From assembly GCA_017430765.1 (NCBI GenBank), contig JAFRMI010000025.1, positions 1 through 13,375 on the forward strand: a stretch of 13,375 bases of DNA, read 5' to 3'. A model generated the notes under the pieces. That model did not search any database, was not told the DNA's origin, and saw only the letters and a list, made by a program, of their open reading frames with translations. This document shows, piece after piece, positions 1 through 7,554 of this stretch. Within the stretch, counting starts at the first letter, position 1. Every line of letters starts with the position of its first letter. A program made the position numbers and the translations under genes. This DNA is from Lachnospiraceae bacterium. Lineage in GTDB: Bacteria > Bacillota_A > Clostridia > Lachnospirales > Lachnospiraceae.

Positions 1-1245
1 ATCGGCGAAGAAGTGCTGGTCTGCGGCGGCGGCAACGTCGCGATGGACGTCGCCCTGACGTCGAAGAGACTCGGTGCGAAGAAGGTGAAGCTGATCTGCC
101 TCGAACAAAGGGAAGAGATGCCCGCTGATGAGAGCGAGATCCGGATGGCCGAAGAGGAGGGCGTTGAGATCAGCAACGGCTGGGGCCTTGGAAAAGTCCT
201 TGACGAGAACGGAAAAGTCACCGGCCTTGAGGCAAAGAGATGCCTGTCCGTTTTTGATGAGAACGGACGTTTCCGTCCGACCTATGACGAGGAGGATACG
301 ATGGAAATCAAGTCCGATTTCATTATCCTCGCGACAGGTCAGAAAGTGGATGTTTCTTTCCTCCCGGAGAATTTGAGCGCACAGCTTAAGACGGAGAGGG
401 GACTCATCAATGCCGATATTGAATCCGGTAAGACCTCCGAGGCAGGATATTACGCGGGCGGTGATGCGGTGACGGGACCGAACCTCGCGATCCGCGCGAT
501 CCGTGCCGGACGTTCCGCCGCACGCTCCATGATGCGTGATTTCGGTCAGGACTGCTCAGATTCCTATGCGGAGGAGAAGTTTACGCACTTCGATGTGAAG
601 GGTGTTGAGAAGACTGTCGGGAATAAGCAGAAAGAACTTCCCGTCGAGGAGCGGACCCTGACGAAAGAAGACCTCTCGACGCTTCCCGTTGAAGAGGCAG
701 TCAGCGAGGCGAAGCGGTGCCTGCACTGCGCTTGTTATGCAGTCAATGCCTCCGATATCACACCGGTTCTTCTGATGCTCGGCGCGTCAATTGTGACGAC
801 GGAGCGGGAGATTTCCGCGGAAGAGCTGTTTACGACAAAACTGACTGTCCAGCAGGTTCTTCACCGCGGGGAACTTGTGAAAGAAGTCCGCGTGCCTGAG
901 GTCGCCGGCGAGACGCACTATGACAAGAGGCGTGTGCGCGATGCGATTGACTTTGCGATCATATCCCTTGCCAGCCGGTTCACAGTGAAAGACGGTGTGA
1001 TCAAAGACGCTGCGATGGTTTGCGGAGGAGTTGCCCCGGTGCCGTATGCGCTCCCGAAAGCCGAAGCGTATCTCCGGGACAAAAAGATCACGAGAGAGAT
1101 CGCAAAAGAGGCCGGTGAAATCGCCATGCAGGAGGCGACGCCCATGCGTGAGAACGCCTACAAGGTATTTATGGCGAAAGACGCCGTCTACGAAGCTGTC
1201 TGCCGCGCGGGCGGCTTCAGGGAGCAGGAAATTCCTGTCCTTTAA
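1..1245 (+). CDS. FAD/NAD(P)-dependent oxidoreductase, GltD-like module fused to a molybdopterin-dehydrogenase FAD-type C-terminal domain (5' truncated)
   Basis: The frame is open from base 1, so the start lies upstream; 414 residues are visible before TAA. Residues 5-18 carry a dinucleotide-binding glycine motif (VCGGGNVAMDVA), and residues 151-157 (YYAGGDAV) are the typical second FAD-contact motif of the GltD/NfnB pyridine-nucleotide oxidoreductases. An RCLHC motif at about 239-243, common near the end of GltD-like modules, leads directly into about 155 residues that resemble the second half of the XdhB/CoxM flavoprotein domain (NASDI-PVLLMLGA, then CGGVAPVP and a helical tail). The visible part suggests electron transfer between NAD(P)H and another centre, possibly for a molybdenum hydroxylase; the partner genes would be upstream and unseen. 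The domain calls are by eye. The substrate cannot be inferred. Confidence 0.8.
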   Translation: MGEEVLVCGGGNVAMDVALTSKRLGAKKVKLICLEQREEMPADESEIRMAEEEGVEISNGWGLGKVLDENGKVTGLEAKRCLSVFDENGRFRPTYDEEDTMEIKSDFIILATGQKVDVSFLPENLSAQLKTERGLINADIESGKTSEAGYYAGGDAVTGPNLAIRAIRAGRSAARSMMRDFGQDCSDSYAEEKFTHFDVKGVEKTVGNKQKELPVEERTLTKEDLSTLPVEEAVSEAKRCLHCACYAVNASDITPVLLMLGASIVTTEREISAEELFTTKLTVQQVLHRGELVKEVRVPEVAGETHYDKRRVRDAIDFAIISLASRFTVKDGVIKDAAMVCGGVAPVPYALPKAEAYLRDKKITREIAKEAGEIAMQEATPMRENAYKVFMAKDAVYEAVCRAGGFREQEIPVL

Positions 1246-1260
1246 AAAAGGGAACGACCG

Positions 1261-1304
1261 GTCCGCTGCCGTGGGGGAGCATCTGAATATTGCAGGCAGC
1301 GGAC
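1261..1304 (+). repeat. Inverted repeat with 10-bp perfect arms downstream of the oxidoreductase gene
   Basis: GTCCGCTGCC (1261-1270) is exactly complementary to GGCAGCGGAC (1295-1304), with a 24-base loop. It starts 16 bases after the upstream stop codon and has no T-run. It may stabilise the 3' end of the upstream transcript or help the hairpin just downstream. The function is not established. Confidence 0.45.
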
Positions 1305-1324
1305 AGATCCTTATGCCAATGAGT

Positions 1325-1368
1325 GCCTCCGGAATTGTATTCCGGAGGCCTCCGGGACAGCAGTTTTT
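1325..1368 (+). terminator. Probable terminator between the oxidoreductase and the LRR gene
   Basis: GCCTCCGGAA (1325-1334) and TTCCGGAGGC (1340-1349) form a perfect 10-bp stem around a 5-base loop. A run of five T at 1364-1368 lies 14 bases beyond the stem, farther than in a textbook intrinsic terminator, so termination efficiency is uncertain. Its place in the only gap between two unrelated genes supports the call. Confidence 0.5.
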
Positions 1369-1393
1369 ACAGGGGAAGGTTTACGGGGGCTGA

Positions 1394-3565
1394 ATGCAGG
1401 AAGCGTCTCTAAGAATGTGCGAATCCGAAATACCGGCCTATGCTTATACAGGCAGGGCGGATATCCGTTCGCTGACTCTCGCGGACCCGGTAGAAGCTGT
1501 CGGGGAGGGAGCATTCTTTCGCTGTACAAATCTCACGGAGATCCATGTGGGAAGAGGCCTGCGCCGGATCGGTGCGCAGGCCTTTTCCCAAATAGGGCCG
1601 TATGCGGATATCGTGTGGCTTTGCAGGATCCCTTACAGATCCATGCTGACCCGCATTCTGCCGCCGTTTGAACAGATTATGGGAATCTGTGCCCCCGGGA
1701 TGCCGTTTTCGGGACGCCCGCAGGCGGAGAAGACAGTTCTGGCTATCGGTATGATTCTTCATCCCGAATGGGAAGCAGCCTACAGCACTCCCCTTATGAA
1801 CGAGTATCTGGAATACATACATACCGTGCTGTTGTCTGATCCTGCTGTCCTGACCGGAAAGAACTGTATTGTGAGGGTAATCCTTGCCCTTTCTGAGAGG
1901 CGAAGCCTTTTTAAACTGCCGGAGACATCTTTCCTCCGGCTCCTCTCATACGCGAGAAGTCTGCAGACGGATCTTGACACAAAACAGCTCCTGGACCGTC
2001 TCGAACGGGAGATCACCGAAAACAGTATTTCCGCGAAGCGGGGGGAAGAAGAAAAAAAGCTTATCCGCAAGATATACACGCTGTCTCCGGAAAAAGAGAT
2101 GCGCGCCTTACTTGAGAATGCGGGAATAGATTCGTTCCCCGACGTGTTTTACGCCGCGCGCACGGCGGAGGACGGAACAGCCTGTACAGGAGATCCGGAA
2201 GAAGGAAAAATGGAATCTGCGCCTCCGGAGATTTTGAAGCTGATTGAATCCCGCTATATAGGACAGTACAGCAGTGCCCTGCGGGAGCAGTCTTTCAGGC
2301 CTGATCCGGTGGCGGATGGTTACGCGGAACTTTTGGACAGGGATTCACTGCGCAGGGCACTTGCCCTCTCGGCGGGAATCGTACCGGGAGACGGGGGGAG
2401 CGGGAGATTGGAGGAAGAAGCCATCCGCTGCCCACTGCGGCTGATTCCCCTGCTGCGCTACGCGGACCGGGACTGCCTGCGGCACATCCTTCTGATCCGG
2501 AGGCAGATTCTTGACACCGGGAAAGAGGCTGCCGGCTTTGATGCAGTCCGCATCATCGGGAAGGCGGCCCTGCTCTCTGAAGAACTCGAAGCGGCAGTCT
2601 TTGCCGGAATGACGGGGCAGCTGCGGGAATATGCCGCCATGCACGGAAAAAATGAAAAAACCCTCTTCTTTGATCTGTTCCGGTATCTGGAAGAGTCCGG
2701 GAGAGAGGAACTGTCCGTCTTTGCGGAACAATACGGGGACATGGTCTACGACTCCTTTCTGGAGGGGACGGAGGTCAGCGGGCGGACATTTTCCGGGGAG
2801 AGGCTGCGGAGTCCGGCAATCCGCCGTGTACTTGAGGGATATGTGTTTTTCAGTGAGGAAACGGGATTTTTCGGCCTGTCCGAAGGAGCGCCGGCGGATG
2901 CGGAGGGCATGCCGGTTCAGATCGGAGATACGGCGCGTATTGTCCCGGCAGCCCCGCACATGATGCGTGCGGAGGAGATTTCCGTCTGGCAGAGGAGAAC
3001 CGGGCGGGAAGATCAGCTGTATGAGACGGAGAGATGGATTCATCCCGGCAGCTATGAGAAGTGGAAAAGCCGCTACAGGAACCTGAGGGTGTCTTATGAT
3101 GAATTGAGAGAACTTGCTGGAAAACGCATGAAACTGGACGGCACGCCTGATTTCGGAATCAGGATCTGCTTTTGCGGTAAACGGATCCTGACGGCAGAGC
3201 GGGTGCGGGGCAGTGGGGAGGCCTCTTCCCTGAAACTGACTGGAGGTGCAGCATTTGTACTGGGTGATCTGGAGAAAGCCGCCTGGTCGGAACGGGAGCT
3301 GCGGGAGATGCTCCATCGGCTGGATGAGGCTTTCTGGTATCACCTGCTCCTCGCCGGGCGGATCCCGGCCGGGCCGTATCTTCGCCGCCTGTCTTTAGAA
3401 AAGATGCAGACCGTTCTGGAGGCCTCTCTTATACACGGGCATCATGAAAATGCAGCCATTCTCCTCTCGTCCATCCGCCGGATCCGGGAGGGGGAGGACG
3501 GAGGAGACCTTTCTGACAGTGAAACCGGAGGCTTCGGCATCCGGGATGACGAACTGCTGTGGTAA
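1394..3565 (+). CDS. Large protein with N-terminal BspA-type leucine-rich repeats and DUF4132-like C-terminal region
   Basis: This 723-aa protein has no signal peptide or membrane segment visible, so it is probably cytoplasmic. Residues about 21-67 match one to two BspA/LRR_5-type repeats (SLTLADPVEAVGEGAFFRC, then RIGAQAF). The middle (about 90-500) is helix-rich and unrecognised. Residues about 510-660 (RIVPAAPHMM, an EISVWQ segment, ETERWIHPG, W--RYRNL) recall DUF4132 (MolR-type) C-terminal domains, a similarity judged by eye and not certain. It is the first gene of a tight trio with a VWA protein (16-base gap) and a MoxR ATPase. In other bacteria DUF4132 proteins also neighbour MoxR/VWA genes, which supports a role as the third component or client adaptor. 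The ATG at 1394 follows purine-rich GGGGAAGG and GGGGG stretches. Confidence 0.8.
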   Translation: MQEASLRMCESEIPAYAYTGRADIRSLTLADPVEAVGEGAFFRCTNLTEIHVGRGLRRIGAQAFSQIGPYADIVWLCRIPYRSMLTRILPPFEQIMGICAPGMPFSGRPQAEKTVLAIGMILHPEWEAAYSTPLMNEYLEYIHTVLLSDPAVLTGKNCIVRVILALSERRSLFKLPETSFLRLLSYARSLQTDLDTKQLLDRLEREITENSISAKRGEEEKKLIRKIYTLSPEKEMRALLENAGIDSFPDVFYAARTAEDGTACTGDPEEGKMESAPPEILKLIESRYIGQYSSALREQSFRPDPVADGYAELLDRDSLRRALALSAGIVPGDGGSGRLEEEAIRCPLRLIPLLRYADRDCLRHILLIRRQILDTGKEAAGFDAVRIIGKAALLSEELEAAVFAGMTGQLREYAAMHGKNEKTLFFDLFRYLEESGREELSVFAEQYGDMVYDSFLEGTEVSGRTFSGERLRSPAIRRVLEGYVFFSEETGFFGLSEGAPADAEGMPVQIGDTARIVPAAPHMMRAEEISVWQRRTGREDQLYETERWIHPGSYEKWKSRYRNLRVSYDELRELAGKRMKLDGTPDFGIRICFCGKRILTAERVRGSGEASSLKLTGGAAFVLGDLEKAAWSERELREMLHRLDEAFWYHLLLAGRIPAGPYLRRLSLEKMQTVLEASLIHGHHENAAILLSSIRRIREGEDGGDLSDSETGGFGIRDDELLW

Positions 3566-3581
3566 GGGAGGCAGAGTGCGA

Positions 3582-5045
3582 ATGCCGTACGGGAATGATG
3601 AAAAGGCACAGACCGCAGGCACAGCGTGGACTGAGCGGGAAGAAAGCAATACGGCGAGAGATGCGCGGATCCGGGAGCTTGCCGCCTGCGTGCTGGAAAA
3701 TGCGAGGACGAAGCTGCTTCTGCACCTCCGGTTCCTCGACCGGGCGCTCTGCGAGCTGAAACTTGCGGAAAGTGCGAAGGGGCGGATTTCCACGGACGGG
3801 AAGAACCTCTATTATGACCCGGAATATGTTCTTGTCCGTTATCGGGAAGAGCAGGAATTTGCGTGCCGGGTATGGCTGCATGTCCTGATGCACTGTCTCT
3901 TTTTCCACATGGAGACGGGTGAGAAGACGGATTCACGGATGTGGGATCTGGCAGCGGACATTTTCTCGGAGAATCTGACCGCATCGCTGTATCCGGAGGG
4001 AATGACACACCCTGTGCGGATGTACAGGCAGCAGGAAATCCGGCGTCTGAAGGAAAAACTGCGGATGGATTCGGCGGAAACTGTGTACAGGGATCTCACA
4101 GAGGATCCTCCGGACCCGCAGCTTTACGCGGAACTGAAGGAACTGGTGTCGCTCGATGATCACGGAATCTGGAGTGAGAGGCCTGCTTCCGGAGACGGGA
4201 CGGCTGCGGGCGGAAGACGGACAGGGGAGAGATATGCGGAGACGGCGGCCGCGGAGGAAAACGGCCGTTCCGACGCAGCAGGCAGCCCGGAGGGGTCTGC
4301 GGCGGTCTGGAAGAGAATCGCCGGTGAGATGCAGGAGGAGCTTCTGGCCCGCTCCCGTGAGATGGGGGACAGGTCCGCCGACTTTATGCGCTCCCTCGGC
4401 GTTCTTACAAGGAGGAGAACGGATTACCGCGACTTCCTCAGGAAATTTGCGGTCAGAAGTGAGGTGCTTCACACATCACCGGAGGAATTTGATTACATTT
4501 TTTATACCTACGGATTGGAACTTTACCGGGACACTCCGCTGATTGAGCCCCTGGAATACAGGGAAGACCGGAAGATCAGGGACTTTGTGATTGTCATCGA
4601 TACGTCGGGAAGCGTATCGGGAAAACCGGTGAAGCGGTTCCTCGAAGAGACGTGGCAGGTTCTGAAGACGAGGGAGGCCTTTGCGGAACATTTTCAGCTC
4701 CATATACTCCAGTGTGATGCATTTGTAAAGCGGGATGATGTCATTGCGAATCAGCGGGAGTTCGACCGCTTTATGGAAGAACTGACTCTGCGCGGCTTCG
4801 GGGGCACGGATTTCAGACCGGCTTTTGCCTATGTGGAGGAGCTGCGAAGGGGGCATATAATCCGGGACTTAAAAGGGATGCTGTATTTTACGGACGGACT
4901 CGGTATCTTTCCGGAGAAACCGCCGGATTATCTGACGGCATTTTTGATTTCAGATACGGAGAGTTATTCTCTGGCGGGAATTCCGGCCTGGGCAATCACG
5001 GCTGTAATCGACAGGGAGAAGCTTGCGGTATATGAGAGGGGATAG
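3582..5045 (+). CDS. VWA domain protein with N-terminal DUF2201-type metallopeptidase-like domain
   Basis: A 487-aa protein from the ATG at 3582, chosen because AGGGAGG (3565-3571) lies 10 bases upstream; the frame is open farther upstream (to at least ATG 3444), but those starts would overlap the previous gene by 20-120 bases. Residues 100-109 (HVLMHCLFFH) followed by WDLAAD (121-126) match the layout of the DUF2201 zinc-peptidase-like domain, though the catalytic Glu of an HExxH motif is Val101 here. Residues 190-250 are low-complexity, probably a linker. A C-terminal VWA domain (about 330-487) has an apparently complete MIDAS: D340-T-S342-G-S344, T409 in GGTD, and D438 in YFTDG. The product probably binds a divalent metal and works with the MoxR ATPase encoded 11 bases downstream. 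No transmembrane segment is seen. Confidence 0.9.
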   Translation: MPYGNDEKAQTAGTAWTEREESNTARDARIRELAACVLENARTKLLLHLRFLDRALCELKLAESAKGRISTDGKNLYYDPEYVLVRYREEQEFACRVWLHVLMHCLFFHMETGEKTDSRMWDLAADIFSENLTASLYPEGMTHPVRMYRQQEIRRLKEKLRMDSAETVYRDLTEDPPDPQLYAELKELVSLDDHGIWSERPASGDGTAAGGRRTGERYAETAAAEENGRSDAAGSPEGSAAVWKRIAGEMQEELLARSREMGDRSADFMRSLGVLTRRRTDYRDFLRKFAVRSEVLHTSPEEFDYIFYTYGLELYRDTPLIEPLEYREDRKIRDFVIVIDTSGSVSGKPVKRFLEETWQVLKTREAFAEHFQLHILQCDAFVKRDDVIANQREFDRFMEELTLRGFGGTDFRPAFAYVEELRRGHIIRDLKGMLYFTDGLGIFPEKPPDYLTAFLISDTESYSLAGIPAWAITAVIDREKLAVYERG

Positions 5046-5056
5046 ACTCGCGGCAT

Positions 5057-6568
5057 ATGAATATCAGGCAGGCAAAAGAACAGATCAGGAGGGCGGTCAT
5101 CGCGTACCGCACAAGGGATGAAAACGGTCAGCCGATGATTCCGCCGGAACGGCAGCGGCCGGTCTTCCTGATCGGTCCCCCCGGAATCGGGAAGACGGCT
5201 GTCGCGGCGCAGGTCGCGCAGGAGATGCAGATCGGATTCGTCAGCTATTCCATAACGCATCACACGCGGCAGAGCGCACTTGGCCTCCCGTATATCAGGG
5301 ACCGTGAATTTGGCGGGAAGCACTACCGGATGAGCGAATACACAATGAGTGAGATTATCGCTTCAGTCTATGAACAGATGTCCGAGACCGGTGTTTCGGA
5401 GGGAATCCTGTTTCTGGACGAGATCAACTGTGTGTCGGAAACGCTCTCACCTGCCATGCTCCAGTTTCTGCAGTACAAGGTCTTCGGACAGCACCGTGTG
5501 CCGGACGGCTGGATCGTCGTGACAGCCGGGAATCCGCCCGAGTACAATCAGGCCGTCCGGGAATTTGATATGGTGACACAGGACCGGATCAAGGAGATCC
5601 GGATCGAGCCGGATTATGATGCGTGGCGGTCGTGGGCAGCGGACGCGGGGCTGCATGCGGCGGTTCTGTCCTATCTGGATGTGCGGAAAGAGGATCTGTA
5701 TCAGGTGAACCGGACTTTGGAGGGCATGTCTTTTGTGACGCCCCGCGGGTGGGCAGACCTGTCGGATATGCTGCGGGTCTACGAGATGAACGGACTGCCC
5801 TGCGATGAGCTGCTCATCCGGCAGTATCTTCGAAATGACAGGATTGCCAGACAATTTGCCGTATTCTACGGGCTTTGGAAGAAATACGAGACGGAATACC
5901 GGATCGCGGATATATTGGACGGATGCCGGACGGAGGAACTCGTAAAGCGGGCCGGAAACGCTTCCCTTGACGAGAAGATTGCTCTGATCGGCCTGCTTCT
6001 TGACAGTGCGGAGGGAGGAATGCGCCGTGTCCTTAGAAGACGGGATCTGCTGGTCTCTCTGAAAACCGTTCTGAAGGGGATTGATGAATGTGAGGATCCG
6101 GAGGACGCGTGGGAACAGAAAATCCGTGAGGCGGATCACACACTGGAAACCATGCGGCAGTCATTATCAAAGGAGGAACTGGACAGGACTGCCGGTATGC
6201 GGCAGTGGCTCCAAAGGAACAGGTCTCTGGCAGAAGAACGCAGACGAAACGAAGAAGATGCGGGGGATGGGGAAGGCGGATCACGCACATCCCGTCTGCG
6301 GCAGGTGTACAGCGAAGAGACGCAGGCTTTGTACTCCGACGCGGAGAAGGAAAAGGAGCGTCTGGAGAACCTGTTCCGGTTTGCGGAAAAGGCTTTCCCG
6401 GGGGAGGGAGAGATGGCGCTGATCGTGACTTCCCTTACGACTTCCAAAGTACCGGCTGCATTTATCGGAAGATACGGCTGCGAAGGGTATTACAGGCACA
6501 GCGGGATTTTGGATTTCAAGGGCCGGGATATGGAAATCAGCAGGGAGATTGATGAATTGCTGCAGTAG
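5057..6568 (+). CDS. MoxR-type AAA+ ATPase
   Basis: A 503-aa protein with Walker A GPPGIGKT (40-47), Walker B ILFLDEIN (117-124), a sensor-1 segment VVTAGNP (154-160), a DR pair at 176-177 in the arginine-finger position, and TPRGW (228-232) as the likely sensor-2 arginine. The AAA+ core fills about residues 1-300. The remaining 200 residues are charged and helical (a likely coiled-coil stretch around 340-450) and are not recognised; typical MoxR proteins are about 300-350 aa, so this is a long version. An in-frame stop at 5033-5035 leaves ATG 5057 as the only good start. The GAGAGGGG upstream is about 15 bases away, so translation may be coupled to the VWA gene. By family knowledge it would use ATP to remodel a target with its VWA partner. 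Confidence 0.92.
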   Translation: MNIRQAKEQIRRAVIAYRTRDENGQPMIPPERQRPVFLIGPPGIGKTAVAAQVAQEMQIGFVSYSITHHTRQSALGLPYIRDREFGGKHYRMSEYTMSEIIASVYEQMSETGVSEGILFLDEINCVSETLSPAMLQFLQYKVFGQHRVPDGWIVVTAGNPPEYNQAVREFDMVTQDRIKEIRIEPDYDAWRSWAADAGLHAAVLSYLDVRKEDLYQVNRTLEGMSFVTPRGWADLSDMLRVYEMNGLPCDELLIRQYLRNDRIARQFAVFYGLWKKYETEYRIADILDGCRTEELVKRAGNASLDEKIALIGLLLDSAEGGMRRVLRRRDLLVSLKTVLKGIDECEDPEDAWEQKIREADHTLETMRQSLSKEELDRTAGMRQWLQRNRSLAEERRRNEEDAGDGEGGSRTSRLRQVYSEETQALYSDAEKEKERLENLFRFAEKAFPGEGEMALIVTSLTTSKVPAAFIGRYGCEGYYRHSGILDFKGRDMEISREIDELLQ

Positions 6569-6658
6569 TCCTCTGTCTGCGGATGATTTATGCAGATCTG
6601 AGCACAGCGGCACTGACTGACGGCGGATGCAGCTGTCCGGATGCGGTACATGCGGACA

Positions 6659-6687
6659 TTGCAATAAGACAGGAATCATGAGACAAT
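6659..6687 (+). promoter_or_regulatory. Candidate weak promoter for the PqqD-like gene
   Basis: TTGCAA (6659-6664) and GACAAT (6682-6687) are 17 bases apart and match the sigma-70 consensus at four of six positions each. The gap of 139 bases after the ATPase gene, much wider than the gaps inside the trio, makes an own promoter plausible. No convincing terminator is seen between the two genes, so read-through is also possible. Confidence 0.3.
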
Positions 6688-6707
6688 AAAAAGAAAGGAA
6701 GATAACA

Positions 6708-7004
6708 ATGAAAACAAGGGCAGGTTACGTTGTAAAGAAATTCAATTACGGGATCGGCTACAGAATCCTTGACGAAACCGGTGAGGTCGATACCCGTCCG
6801 AACGGCGTAGTGGAACTCACGGAACCGGAAGCGCTGATCTTTGAGAAGCTGTCGGCGGGATGTGAGGAGGCCGACCTTGTCGCGGCGGTGAAGGAGCAGT
6901 TCGGGTTCGATGACGAGAAGGCTGCCGGCATCGTTAAGAAATTCGTCGATTATCTGTGCCAGCACCGGTTCATCGAGGGTGTTGAGCCGAGGAGATTCGG
7001 CTGA
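6708..7004 (+). CDS. Stand-alone PqqD-like (RRE-fold) protein
   Basis: This 98-aa protein has the pattern of the PqqD family: an N-terminal strand region, then L-EPEALIFEKLSAG (about 37-51), a LVAAVKEQFGFDDEKA helix pair, and a closing helix ending in H-RFIEG (about 86-91). PqqD-fold proteins are the RiPP recognition elements that hold leader peptides for radical-SAM or other modifying enzymes, but many stand-alone members have no proven role. No radical-SAM maturase or convincing precursor is in this window. A GAAAGGAAG ribosome binding site lies upstream of ATG 6708. A 121-aa gene follows after 21 bases, very likely in the same transcript. Confidence 0.75.
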   Translation: MKTRAGYVVKKFNYGIGYRILDETGEVDTRPNGVVELTEPEALIFEKLSAGCEEADLVAAVKEQFGFDDEKAAGIVKKFVDYLCQHRFIEGVEPRRFG

Positions 7005-7025
7005 TCTGTTTAAGGAGGTACAGCT

Positions 7026-7391
7026 GTGGGGATTGAAGTTGCTGTCGGGACAGAAGAGAACTTGAAAAATGCAGCTGGGAAGATGCCGGATTTCCGGACA
7101 ATGGAGGAAGCGGCCGCTTATATCCGCGGTTTTCTTGACTCTGCAAAAAAGAAGGGAGAAGAGCCGGCAGTTCTGTATTATACAGCCCCCGGCGGAAAAC
7201 CTTCGGAACAGTTCTCTTCCATCAACCGGTTCGAAAAGCCGATTGTAGAGTATCTGCGTACGCACGATGCGCCGAAAACGGTCCGGATTGTCTGCGACAG
7301 CGAGGAGACGGCGAGGTTCTGCAAAGTCGTCTATAATATGTATTACGCGGACAGCAAGGAAGAACGCATAGAGGATGCGCAGTGGGACTGA
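7026..7391 (+). CDS. Unrecognised small protein, co-transcribed with the PqqD-like gene
   Basis: I do not recognise this 121-aa acidic protein. The GTG start at 7026 is chosen because AGGAGG (7013-7018) sits 7 bases upstream. It appears soluble and cytoplasmic: no signal peptide, no hydrophobic helix. Residues 25-45 look like an amphipathic helix. Residues about 86-110 (KTVRIVCDSEETARFCKVVY) look like a beta strand followed by a helix, in the manner of a Rossmann-like or macro-domain end, but this is only a resemblance. Its tight spacing to the PqqD-like gene suggests that the two products act together. A promoter and T-box begin about 130 bases downstream, so it is probably the last gene of its unit. 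Confidence 0.7.
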   Translation: MGIEVAVGTEENLKNAAGKMPDFRTMEEAAAYIRGFLDSAKKKGEEPAVLYYTAPGGKPSEQFSSINRFEKPIVEYLRTHDAPKTVRIVCDSEETARFCKVVYNMYYADSKEERIEDAQWD

Positions 7392-7413
7392 TGGGACCGG
7401 GAGGCTGACTTTC

Positions 7414-7467
7414 AAAACCGGGCAGATGAGTGAACCGGCACACACGCCAATAAAACCGGGCAGATGA
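7414..7467 (+). repeat. Pair of 16-bp direct repeats
   Basis: AAAACCGGGCAGATGA occurs exactly at 7414-7429 and again at 7452-7467, 38 bases apart start to start. They lie between the 121-aa gene and the T-box promoter. They could be a duplicated protein-binding site or a chance local duplication; only two copies are seen. Confidence 0.6.
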
Positions 7468-7471
7468 ATCC

Positions 7472-7506
7472 GACAGGGTCCCGAAGCCGGTCAGAAGGAT
7501 CCTGTC
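7472..7506 (+). terminator. Possible weak terminator or hairpin before the T-box promoter
   Basis: GACAGGGTCC (7472-7481) pairs with GGATCCTGTC (7497-7506) over 10 bp with one G-U pair and a 15-base loop. The following bases (CCAAAAACTTTCTTG) are not a clean T-run, so termination on the + strand is doubtful. It lies just upstream of a good promoter. Confidence 0.3.
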
Positions 7507-7518
7507 CCAAAAACTTTC

Positions 7519-7547
7519 TTGACTTATATCCTTATGGATGGTAGTAT
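7519..7547 (+). promoter_or_regulatory. Sigma-70-type promoter of the T-box operon
   Basis: TTGACT (7519-7524) matches the -35 consensus at five of six positions. After a 17-base spacer, TAGTAT (7542-7547) matches the -10 box at four of six. Transcription would start near 7553-7556, just before the base of T-box Stem I (GGC at 7559-7561), which is the expected place. This is the best promoter in the window. Confidence 0.75.
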
Positions 7548-7554
7548 GCATACT

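Noticed and set aside
2345..3343. Long open frame on the minus strand (332 codons) opposite the LRR/DUF4132-like gene
   Set aside because: No family pattern is visible, it lacks a ribosome binding site, and it mirrors the codon bias of a well-supported + strand gene.
6583..6684. 33-codon frame with a CSC motif just before the PqqD-like gene, considered as a RiPP precursor
   Set aside because: No ribosome binding site precedes the ATG, the sequence has no leader/core organisation, and no modifying enzyme is nearby. It is too weak to annotate.
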